DNA of 64,000 nt from Bolinopsis microptera (Eukaryota; Ctenophora; Tentaculata; Lobata; Bolinopsidae). A program made the translations under genes and the position numbers. The notes below the pieces were generated by a model. That model worked only from the letters and a program-made list of their open reading frames with translations, made no database searches and had not been told where the DNA came from. The stretch lies in NCBI RefSeq assembly GCF_026151205.1, contig NC_087079.1, forward strand, positions 12,452,635 to 12,516,634, in the 5' to 3' direction. This document shows positions 44,311 to 55,300 of this stretch, in pieces (within the stretch, counting starts at the first letter, position 1; each line of letters starts with the position of its first letter).

Positions 44311-46732
44311 GTAGTTTGACGAAATCTTTTTTATTTGTTGAGTACCCAGCGGCGTAACTTTGCATCTTGGCGACCCACCGAAAAAGCGCCCCCTATTTGC
44401 GCCCGTCCTATCATATTTTACCTTTAAGTTTTTATATTCATAGACATGTCTGAGTGGTTATGTTTTGTTGTTTCACACACATTCAAATTATGATGGCCGT
44501 CCATCAATAATTTAGAATAAAATTAAAAATCTTAATGCTAAATAGTTAATACACTTCAAGATACTAGAATAAATGTTCATATAACAAAATATTTGACTTT
44601 ACCATGCAGTCACTTGACGTTTCAAAATGAAACTGAGATTGAAGATGCAGTTACTGGACCAAAGACCAGTGGTTCTCAGTGGTTAGTGAAACAAAAGTTT
44701 CCCAAATTATCTATATCAATTTGAAGCAGTCCATATTTATTTTTTTGTGAACTAAACAGCTAAAGTAGAAAAACTGTTCCCATAATATTACGATAGTATC
44801 TAAATTAAAGATTTTTGTTTAAACACAGTCTAATATCGCTTTATTCATTTTACGCCAAATCTGAAATCTCTATTTATTGTTTATGAACATTATAACATGG
44901 GTCACCAGTGAACTGCTTCTTTCCCCTGTTTATTAAAACAACAACACTTTTACAATTACACTTCATCTTTGAAAAATATTCATACTTATTTTATTAATGT
45001 CACGTAACACTTGTGTTGCAGACGGATAATTTGTCCATAATTAATGGACTAGCCCAGCGCGCGCTACTTCGTAGCACTTGCCTCGGGCCATTTTAAAAGA
45101 AAGCGGCGCGGCGCGCGCGCTACTTCAAAGAAATATAGATGAGTAACATCTGTCAAACAAATGGTATTTTCCTTAATTGCTTTAAAGAAGCGCGCGCCGC
45201 TTAAGCTTTATTTTCAAATTTTTTGCCGCTACGAAGTAGCGCGGCCGCCGAGTTAGTCCATTAATTAACAATAAACAACACTTGTGTTAAACTTATTACT
45301 AAAAAAACAAAAGTGTGGGACGAACTTGACGGATTTTACTCGTTTTAATTTCGTCGAAGTAGCGCGCGCCACTTTCTTCTCGCCGGGCCAAATCATTAAC
45401 AATGGTCAACTGTCAAGGGACAAACGCGCGAATTCACAAAAAATAAAAAAGAATATTCATGATGACAGTATCACATGTCATTAAAAATTGCAAAATCACA
45501 AATATTGACGAAATATAATTGATACAAATACTCATATTTATAATTTAGATAAGCAGCTATAGCGCTTACCTGAAGACCTCAGGCTATTATGTTCATGACG
45601 AATAGAGATTCGGCGGAATGACAGGCTGAGCGCGGCCCAGTAACTATAGCGCTCGCCGCTTTTTTCTTGACGCGAAATACTGGGCACGTGCCGAACCGGG
45701 TTAGTTCATTGCATTAGCAATAAACGATATTACCTGGCACGCCAATCTCAATGCGCGGCGCTCTTTTCGAGTTATATACAGTATACAGCTTTGACAGGAG
45801 CAAGCTTCACCTAACCATGTGCTTTCGCGCCACTTCGGGCGCGCTTGTTTCACACCGTGAGGCGGGCGCGCGCTACTGCAAGCGCAAGGGCTCTGGAGAG
45901 AGCAAGGAGCGAGCAATGGAAAGCAAGCTAAGTAATAAAAATAATAAACGGGGCCGAAATAATTTCTTTTTTTTGGGCAGCTGACTTAAAAGATATTTGG
46001 ACTCTAAACATTTTTAAATTGCAGTGATATTTTTGGAGTATAACCCGTGAAAGTTTGTTTCATTTGTTTTGTGTGCTCTTTTCTGCAGCCTATTTTGCTT
46101 TTCTTGTGATAGAGACTTCTGGGTTATCAGTACTTGTATTCAAATCGCAAAAGATTGAAATAGTTTTTATTTAGAGCTTTCGCCACAGAAATCATTCCAG
46201 GTGATCATTCCAGCATACAAAAGGCTGAAAGTGTAACAAGGCTTTCACTGTAGCACAACAAAAATGTCACAACAGTTTACCATCAGTGTCACAAGACTGT
46301 AGCTGTAATGTGACCATTATATGTTAGTACTACTTCAATTTAATCGTTCAGAAAAGACTGGAGATTCGAATTCTTTCTGCGACTTGGGCACAAGTACTAG
46401 AAAAACTCCAAATCTGTGCACCAGGGTATTTTATATTAATAGTGGAACTACAATTTTAAGATTTATCTTTGATGTTATGATGATGTTTATGTCAGAATAT
46501 TGATTCGATTTGTTTGGAATGGTGGTGGATGAACACTTGAGGTTCTAATTTTGGCTGTTTCGACGTCTTTAATTAAAAATTTATGTTTCTGACCCTTGTG
46601 TTATAATTGCCTCTACTCGTTTATTCTTCTGGATTCTGACACCCTTCACAATAACCAATATAAATAGGATCTTATTGTTGTTTATTTTCTGTATTTATAC
46701 TAGGTCATTCAACTTCATTCTCATCAGGTGAC
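44311..46732. other. Intergenic region between PLD and ZNRD2
   Basis: Divergent promoters are expected here. GC-rich islands with GCGCGC and TAGCGC motifs occur at 45050-45260, 45345-45375 and 45600-45690, and 45760-45960, one of them the MITE at 45041-45266. CATCAG|GTGAC just before the ZNRD2 ATG looks like a 3' splice site, so a non-coding first exon probably lies in this region. Confidence 0.4.
45041..45266. mobile_element. Short MITE with imperfect inverted ends
   Basis: The ends read TTAATGGACTA-x-C and, after ~8 variable bases, CGCGCTACTTCGTAG, on both sides in inverted orientation (45041-45075, 45230-45266). About 226 bases, GC-rich, no frame. Confidence 0.6.
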
Positions 46733-47772
46733 ATGGTTAATGTATATTCTACTGATCAAAACGAAAGGATGGAGCGTTTGGATCGGATAAGTAGCTTAGT
46801 TGGCAACTATTTGTTAAGAGGCTACAAGATGTTAGCTGATGAATGTGAGACCTGCCATACGGTTTTATTAGAGGTAATCTACATTAAAAAGAAACTAGAA
46901 AACATTTTAGGATGCAATTATTTTAGTGATGTTCTATTAATCTATTAATGCTTTTCATACAAAGTTACAACAAAATCTTCATGAATTTTTGTTTAACTGA
47001 GTAGTAGTACTCAATAAATGTAATAGATTTGTAGTTTTGTAATTAGTTTAAAACTAACTTAAAAGTCATTGCACGTTTGTTATATTGTCATTGAATAACT
47101 TTTAATTCAGAACAGAAGAAAGGAAACATACTGTGTTGGCTGCCAAGAGGTTGACCTAGTACCGGACAATGAACAGCCAGTTGTACAGGCCCCAGCCACC
47201 ACCACAGTTATCACTGATGTACCGGTGGGTACGACCAGAGAAGATCTATATGCCATGTTATCTCAACAAGCAGCAGAGAGGGAACAAAGAGAACTGAGAC
47301 GGACACCCTCACCTCCTCCCAGACTTGTTGCTGCTGCTCAAAGTTCTGTTACTCGTTCAGGTTGGAACATTGAACATGATGCATTGTAACTTGATTAGAT
47401 TTTGTCATTTTTTATGCATGCAGTTAGATTTCTTGCTGTTGGGTTTTATCATGCAATTATATGCACAGCACCTTTTATGGTTTGAGTGGGTCGAACATAT
47501 TTGATAGTTGGGGACGAAGTGAGAGTGTCCACTTAGTGTAATAAAATAAATAAAATTTGTTTATTTATGTTATTAAACATTTATTATTTTCAGGAACAAG
47601 AACAGAAGCAGTGCCCACTCAGGACAGCGATGCAGTTGACTTACGAATAATGCAGAGTATACGGACACTCTGCACTGCTATAGACAGCGCGGACCACAGT
47701 GGTTTAGCTAACAGCGCCCATTTGAAGGACTACTCAGAGGCCATATTAAACCTTAAGAATGCTCTGAAGTAA
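46733..47772 (+). CDS. ZNRD2: ZNRD2 (SSSCA1/p27) homologue, complete
   Basis: Three exons, 46733-46873, 47111-47360 and 47594-47772, with GT-AG borders and fitting phases; 189 residues. Residues 13-70 carry the family core: RISSLVGNYLLRGYKMLADE followed by a zinc ribbon with C-E-T-C and, after HTVLLENRRKE, Y-C-V-G-C. The middle is Pro/Ala/Thr-rich and likely disordered; the C-terminus (LRIMQSIRTLCTAID to the end) is helical. ZNRD2 is a small conserved eukaryotic protein linked to centromeres and the cytoskeleton in human cells; its molecular job is poorly known. The ATG at 46733 follows an apparent 3' splice site, and a second in-frame ATG lies at residue 13. Confidence 0.9.
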
Positions 47773-48920
47773 TTGAGTTATCGAAATTGCTGAAATGATA
47801 GGAAATGATTTTATTTGATAATTTATATCTGTAAAAAATGATATTATTTTATAACTTATATATTTTTGACAGATGGTAAATCGTATAACTTATGTTGAAA
47901 TTCGAGGAAGATCTGCGGATTTCAATTTTACCGTCCTCACCAGAGGATTAATGTTCATAATTTTCCATAATATCATTAATTAGTAAAATTTATACATACA
48001 GGTTGGCCCAGAAGTAACAGTCCACACGCACCCCTTGAATAACTCTTGAATTCCGTATCAGAAGTGTACAAACATTTCAGGGATTACATGGGTCAAGCTT
48101 ATATAGTACAGACAGATCCGTCTGAAAAAATCGATCTACCGACACTTAAGAAGCTTTCTAAGGATTTTTGACGTTTTTAAGTCCCCTTAGGTGCCCTCTA
48201 TGGCTGGCCACGTTTTCCAAACTTTTCCACGTGTCTTAAGGCCACTTTTTGCCACTTTTACCACTTTTTACCAACTTTATTGTTTGTCGAATATCTTTAG
48301 TTTTGAACATCGTAAAAGCTTGCAGATTAATCGAGGGTGTTTATCTTATCAAGAAAACAACAATTTCAAGAAAACAACAATTTTATTTAGTATCAATTAA
48401 AGCACACAAAAATATATTTCATATTATATATATAACTAGCACGAACTTTAGATCAGATATCTTAGGGGACTTGGAGTAGCAAGAGATTGACTAAAAGGTA
48501 TATAACTTTTACAAAGATACGTCGAGAAGAATCCAGGGTGATACAGGATCGGAGAGTGCAGACCAAAAGTTTACGCACCCACCTTTGCCTCCTGAGTTCT
48601 TGGTTGGGTAGAAATTTATGCAAACTTGGTCGTTTATACTCCAAGTCCCTTTCTTAAAAGAAGTAGTATTAACTATGTCTAGAGTTAGCTTCGTTCAATA
48701 ATAACAATATCAATATAATCAATATCAATACCAGATAAACCTACCGAATAAATTATTAAATATCAATTAATTAATTCCGATAAAAAATTTTATAAATTTA
48801 GATATTTAACTTATCTAAAAACATTACAACAAATGTTTAAAAAGCGCCCAAAATCGATTTGAAAGATTTTCTGTCTATAGTACAATCATGATAGTAATAG
48901 TTAGTGTGTGCCGCTGCAAT
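47773..48920. other. Intergenic, no gene seen
   Basis: Contains TACAGGTTGGCCCAGAAGTA at 47997, which looks like one mariner-type end without a partner nearby. The rest is AT-rich with no frame of interest. Confidence 0.4.
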
Positions 48921-51256
48921 TAGATTTGATTACTGCAATTTAAAATTGTTTGGAGTCCAAGTATCTTTTAAGTCAGCTGCCTGTGCTTGTATTAATAGTG
49001 CTTTGGTTCTCAGTTTTATCAAGCTAATGGACGTTTCTAAGCAATTGCTTGAAGTTAAAATTTTTTTATGAACAGCGTTCCAAAGCTTGGCTGCATTAAA
49101 CAAAAATGTATTTGATTTATTTAGGAGAATAACCATTAGACTCGTTGCACGGTTTGAAATGTTGATAGCCTCATAAAGGGAGTATGGGCAGTGGTACTTG
49201 ATAATCTTAGAGAATTCTAAAATACAGTGATATTTGTACAAGTTTTGAGCTGTAAGAATTTTTAATCTATTAAAAATGGGTTTTGTATGCTCCTTTTCAA
49301 AGTAAAACAAAGTATTTTAGTAAAACAAAGTATTTTATTTATTAGCAGTGCAATCAATTCATATGATATAATTATAAGAATATAATAGTATGTCACACCT
49401 ATTTAACTGTTACTTTTGAGTAGTCGTGCCTTGGCTAAATCTAACTAGGACCAGTGGTGTTGATTAACATTTAATAGGTGAGTCTTAGTGACACAAATTG
49501 AAAATTTTAAGAAAAGACGGATCAAAACACAGATCCAAGGACAAGGAGACCCCACTGCAGGACCATACATGCTATTGGCTTGTGCATGGCCCAAAAAGGT
49601 TCCAGTTGTCCAGGAAACTGTACGTAGCTGGTCAACTAGTTTTGAATTCAGACTAGGCTTGATTTGTTCTGGGGTTTCTAGAGGTAAGATTTGATGGTGC
49701 CAGGTTTGTTCAGGCGGACATGGAAATTATGCGATGGATATATAGGTATATAAAAATCATATCAATATAAAAATAGATCCAAAAATAGATCCAAAGATTC
49801 ACACGGCAGTCAGGGAACTTCCAGACAGGATGCTCTTGAAACAGGTATAATTAGCGCTTTTGTAATTAATTGTATGCAAGGGATGGGATGCTGATCAACT
49901 AAGCTGGTTCAATGCCCCAGCTATTTAGGGGGAGCCACTCAATTTCACGCCCAGGTGTTGTCAATTGCTGGGTTTCCAGTAACAAATCGAGACATGTTTA
50001 AGTACTAAGTTGGCTTTTTTGTATGTTGCTTCTCTAGATGGTCCTGATATGAAGATATTAGTGTCATCAGCATAAAGTACAAATTTCACCTCACTGTCTG
50101 AAAAGCAGTTTACTATATCGTTCATATACAATAGGAAGAGTAACGGCCCTAGAATTGACCCTTGTGGTACTCCAAATTTCACGTCCATTGTTTCTGATGG
50201 TACATCGTTATACATAACATACTGCTTTCTGTTAGTCAAATAGCTTTTTAGTAAGGTAAGTGCTGTGCCCCTAATACCGTAGGAATTTAATTTGCATAAA
50301 AGAATATCGTGATCAAGGGTGTCGAAGGCTTTGCTCAAGTCAATGAATATCCCTAGGACATGTTTATTGCTTGCCAGAGACTTAGTAACGGAGTCTATAG
50401 ATTTGTGTAGAGCATGGGTGGTAGAATGGCCTTTTCTAAATCCAAACTGTGAGTCTGTTAGTACACCTTTAGATGTGAAGAAATTATAGAGGCGTTTATA
50501 AATGACCTTCTCGAAGATCTTTCCAAATAAAGGTAATATTGATACAGGCCGATAATTTTCAATGCATTCCTTATTGTCTTTCTTGTAAATAGGAATAACT
50601 TTACCAGTTTTAAAAATACTTGGGAATGTACCACTTTGTATACATGTGTTGTAAAGCCTAGCCAAGGTACCAGCAATGAGCTTGGCCGGTTTTTTTACAA
50701 CAACTATAGGTATGTCACTCGCCTTACCATTTTGAAAATCTCTGATCACCTCTATAATTTCTTCTTCATTAGTTTCTTCCAGGTATATGGAGTCAGATAC
50801 CGAATTAGACATAAACTGAGCAAATGATTCTACTGGTTCCAGAGAAATACTATTGTTTGACAGTACATTTTTATTGAGATTACTTGCAAGAGATGTAAAA
50901 TATTCACAGAATTTGTTAGCAATTATTCGTCTGCAAGTAACTCTCTGGCCATCTATAACAAAATCGTCCTTACATCTAGACAAATTTTTGCCACGGAGTT
51001 CATTTATAATTTCCCAAGTCTTTTTTGAGTTCATGCTGTACTTCTCGAATTTTTGAGTATAGCACATAGCCTTTGCCATCTTTATTGAGCTCTCGAGAAA
51101 CTTGTCGAATTCCTTGTAGTAGATGTGCTTGTTTGGATCCCCATCAGGTAGTTTTAATGTACAAGTCTTCTTCCATTCGAAATACAACCTAGCTTTCTTG
51201 TCGATGGAGTTAATCAGGAGAAAAACTTTTGTAAAGGCAATTTTTACGTCAGACAA
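48921..51256 (-). mobile_element. LINE-C (Jockey/CR1-type), truncated and broken
   Basis: The RT part runs from about 51256 to 49970 with YRPVSILPLFGKIFEKVI, GIFIDLSKAFDT, FGVPQGSILGPLLFLLYMN and YADDTNIF. The C-terminal tail is at 48921-49300. Some 200 codons between them are replaced by the pentraxin-flank segment (49304-49700) and ~250 bases of other sequence. The 5' end is truncated. Same family as LINE-B but older. Confidence 0.85.
49304..49700. repeat. Dispersed copy of the pentraxin-unit flank
   Basis: Matches 17820-18210 and 20996-21376 from AGTAAAACAAAGTATTTTAG to TCTAGAGGTAAGATTTG with several per cent differences. It lies inside LINE-C and outside the PLD gene. Confidence 0.8.
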
Positions 51257-52350
51257 TCAGTTAATTGGACATGAGAATTGGATCAATTAGCTAATGATGT
51301 TTGGCTCAAATGATCGGAATAGCTTAAAACACGGAGAAAAGTAGTTTTTAGAAAAACTTTGAAAAATTTCACTTACATTTTTTTTCGAGACATGGAAAAA
51401 TTTCGAAAATTCAAGATATATGCTTCTCATAAAACTTCGTGAATTTTTAGTTTCAAGAATACTTAAATCACCAATATTTGTAGTTGAAGTTCAGTAATTC
51501 TCGGCAGATTTTAATAACCAGGAATTACTAAGTGGAAAGGTCTGAAACTGAAAAACGTTAACCATAAGATATTAGAGTTTCATAACTAATTACAGTACAG
51601 CCTTATCGATTGTAGCTATACTGATCTGAGGTTTTCTCCCGAACACAATTTATAGAATTTCCATTCCCAAAGAAAAGGGGAAAATCAGTCTCAGCTTTTC
51701 AGGAGTGCAAATTTCATGAATTATGTTCGGTAGAATCCGTCAGATCAGTTTAGCTACAACTGCAAATAGATTGGATATTATATGTTATGCGATAAAAACT
51801 GACTATCAAAGAATACGATTAGCTACCTCCCTGTGACCACTGGCTTTCTAGTTTTTATACAATTATTAACCGTATTTCAAGATTTATTGAAGGGTTGCAT
51901 GTTCGCAGTTACTTCTGGGGGCCAAATGTTTTCACATTTTTATATAACTAGCAGGAACCCGTATAACCCTAAAATGGTGTCAAGACTCAAGAGACTAAAA
52001 TAATTATTACCTATTTAATTCGTGTTTTTGACACCACTTGGGGGTCCAAATTTTGGGCTCTAAAACTCCTATTCCTTGGCCAATTTTTTATTTTTTCATG
52101 CTGATTTGAAGGCCATTAAAACATTTGACCCAGTCAAAAAAGTTTCAGTTGTATATCTTTTACGGTTTTTGCGGAAAGTCGCGTTAAAGTTGATGCCGTG
52201 GTGTCAGTAAAATGGTACGGATAAACACATCCATATATATCGTCTCGCTTTATATATAGTAAGATATAATTATTTAATTCATATTATATGTCAGCTAGTA
52301 TTATCTTTTAAATTGTGGTACAGTGTTTGACATTATATTTTATACGAAGA
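51257..52350. other. Intergenic upstream of the thrombospondin-repeat gene
   Basis: AT-rich; the only structure seen is the foldback at 51609-51761. No TATA box stands out before 52351. Confidence 0.4.
51609..51761. repeat. Imperfect ~45-bp inverted repeat (foldback)
   Basis: ATTGTAGCTATACTGATCTG ... GAACACAATT pairs with AATTATGTTC ... CAGATCAGTTTAGCTACAAC on the other side, with a ~65-base loop. Probably an old MITE. Confidence 0.6.
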
Positions 52351-55300
52351 ATGAAAGCTAAAGATGGGGTTTGGTTGGTGGTCTGCTTCTTTGTTATTCT
52401 GATTGGACCCTGTGAGAGCAGCAGAAGAAGATCCTCGCCTGTAATTAGTAGAAGAAGATCGTCACCATGTAAGCTTAATTTGAATAATTTGGAAAGTTTG
52501 TAGATTCGTCTATCGTCTTACTCTTTAATAATCCAATCATGTTTTTAAAGTCGTATTTCATGTGTTTTTACTGATTGTGCGAAAATATGGATTTATCTGA
52601 TTTAAATTATGTGAGATTTGGGGCGTACTATCGCAGAACTACTAGGCGACCAAGTTTCCAAATAGTGAAATGTGAAGAGATTGTGGTACACTTCACAGTG
52701 AAATTTATATTTTATTTCTCCACTAGAATTTTGTATTACATATTTAAATTCAAATTTTACAGAGTACAGCAATAAATGAATATAAAATAGAATCGTTCAA
52801 AATAATGCCCGGCCATCTGTAAAATAAGATGGGCACCCAAACAGGTAAACACATAGTGAACTATGTCCGCAATTACTTGGACCCAATACATGAAATTAAT
52901 CTAAATCCAAAAGTTTATGAAAAACAAAATAGAAAAAGTAAAATACGAACAGAATGTATTCATACAGAGATTAAACTCAGGTGTTAGACGGGACGGGAAC
53001 TGGTCGGTGTGGGGTGGATGGAGCTCATGTGATTGCAAGGAGGCGAATGCAGCTGAAGGTAGCCGGTTTAGTTCACGAAGTTGCAGTAGTCCTTCTCCGT
53101 CCTGCGGAGGATTTTCCTGCTCTGGATCCTCTACAAAGACCACGAGTTGTTCCAAAGACTGCACAGTTGGTCGGCAAATATATTTCGTTATTTTTATATA
53201 TACATAGGGGGGGGTGTCACGTCCGTCTATGTCCGCTTGTCTCATAGAATCCAAAAAGGACAGGACATAGGCGGACATAGGCGGACATAGACGGACATAG
53301 GCGGACATAGACGGACAAAGGCGGACATTAATGGACACCTAAATTGCTAAATAAAATGTTCATTTTTTGCTGTTATAGGGGGATCATGTTTTTTGTCCGT
53401 TCGGTACCCTATATTTTCAAAACGGACAAAAAATAGAGCGGACAAAAATGGACAAAAACGGACAAAAATGGAAATAACATTTAGATGCTTCCTCCTCCTA
53501 CTCTTCCTTCTCCTCCCCCTGGGACTTCCTCATCAGTCCTCAACAGTCCTTCTCCTCCCCAGTCCTCCTCCTCCTCCTGGGTCCTCCTCCTCCTGTTTGT
53601 AGCCGTTTGGTAATGGCTACATGTATCGATCAGACTACCGTTATAGTGCACGTTCCATAATATGTAACCGTGATAACTGTGCCAACGACAGGCATTTCAA
53701 ATGCGATTAAAGTGCTGCATATGGTAGTAGACCTGAAGACAGTGGAACTATCCCGAAAGTTAAATATCCGAGCAGCTTTCATGGAACAAATTAGTCGTTC
53801 GATTTGTACAGGCCAATCCGAGGTTTGCCAAATGGTTTGTCACAGTTAGCAGACGAATAGAAATGCACTCTGGAAGTTTAGCGTTATAATTGAGTGCGGT
53901 TATTTAAACAGTGTTTTGTATTATTATTAACAGAGTTGGTCGGTGTTGAACACCTTTGCATCGCCTTCTCGCTCTCTGACAAAGTTCTGATATTTTGGTG
54001 TCTTTATTGTCCACAACCAACATCTAAAGTGAACAAAGTATTGTCCATCTGAATACTATAAAAAGACCCAAAGTATGGACTCCATCTTCCTATATCAGAA
54101 CCCCAGCTACCTCTCGTGCCTTGTAACAACACCCGAAGCTCCGGACTTTCAATCAGTTACAATGGCGCGAACTACAGGGAACCTACTGCGGAGGAAGTCG
54201 CCTAATTGAGCCCTACCGCTCTGGTTGACGTCCCGCACGCAGTTGACGAGGAACCTTGAAGTAAACTGACTGGAGTTCTGAGAGCTGCCTGGTGACGACT
54301 GGTATGCTGTGCTGTCGGAGAGGAAAAGAATTGGAAAATTGTCGGAGAGTCGGGAAAGGCACCATGAAGACCCGAAAACTAGTAGGGTAACAAGACGAGT
54401 CTTGTTTCGTTGTAAAACTGGAAAAGGCTTGATGATCGACACAGCACCGAGAAGATGATCAAGTAGATGACGGAGTGGTTGCTGAAGTGGATACCTGTCT
54501 CGATGTACAACTGGTAGGACACGGGCCAACCCTATCAGTTCAGTATTTATGTGCACGAGGCATTTCGACGATATGGGAGGACATCTCACGACGGCGTATG
54601 GGAACCTCGATCCCGGAGAGAGAAGAGAAGATTAAGTGATGCCGTTCGAGGAAGAACGCAGACTGAGATGGAGAATCTCGGTAAGATCGAGTCACAGATG
54701 AAGAAGAATCCTAAAAATTAAATCGTCGGAGTGAGATTGTTCGAGTTGAAGCTGGACAAAACTCTTCAGACTCTATGAGAGAGTCAAATCGACCGCTGGA
54801 AAAGTTGGAAGGTTTTCCGAGTTCAGCAACGTTCAACGTTTGGACGCTTCGGAGTTATAATGTTTGACGTCACGTGAAATGCATATATAATTATGGACTG
54901 CAGAATATGGAACAATATCAAGCGTGTGTTTTATGTGTGTGAGATTGAACAATTGTGATTGTGTAATATTGTTTATAAAAATTGATTTAAGGAATCCGTT
55001 TGGAAAGTAGGGCCCGGTGATGTCTCGAGGGAGAGACAGGGTGAGGTGTAGCCGGTAGTGGATACGGCTACCCAGTAAGCACAGTTCATAGGTAATATAA
55101 GTAGTTCATATGATCTCAGGAGGAAGACAGGGTAGATTGTAGCCGTTTGGTAATGGCTACATGTATCGATCAGACTACCGTTATAGTGCACGTTCCATAA
55201 TATGTAACCGTGATAACTGTGCCAACGACAGGCATTTCAAATGCGATTAAAGTGCTGCATATGGTAGTAGACCTGAAGACAGTGGAACTATCCCGAAAGT

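Noticed and set aside
47997-51925. Possible mariner element from TACAGGTTGGCCCAGAAGTA to AGTTACTTCTGGGGGCCAA
   Set aside because: The right side matches only ~15 imperfect bases and lacks the terminal CTGTA; likely a lone left end.
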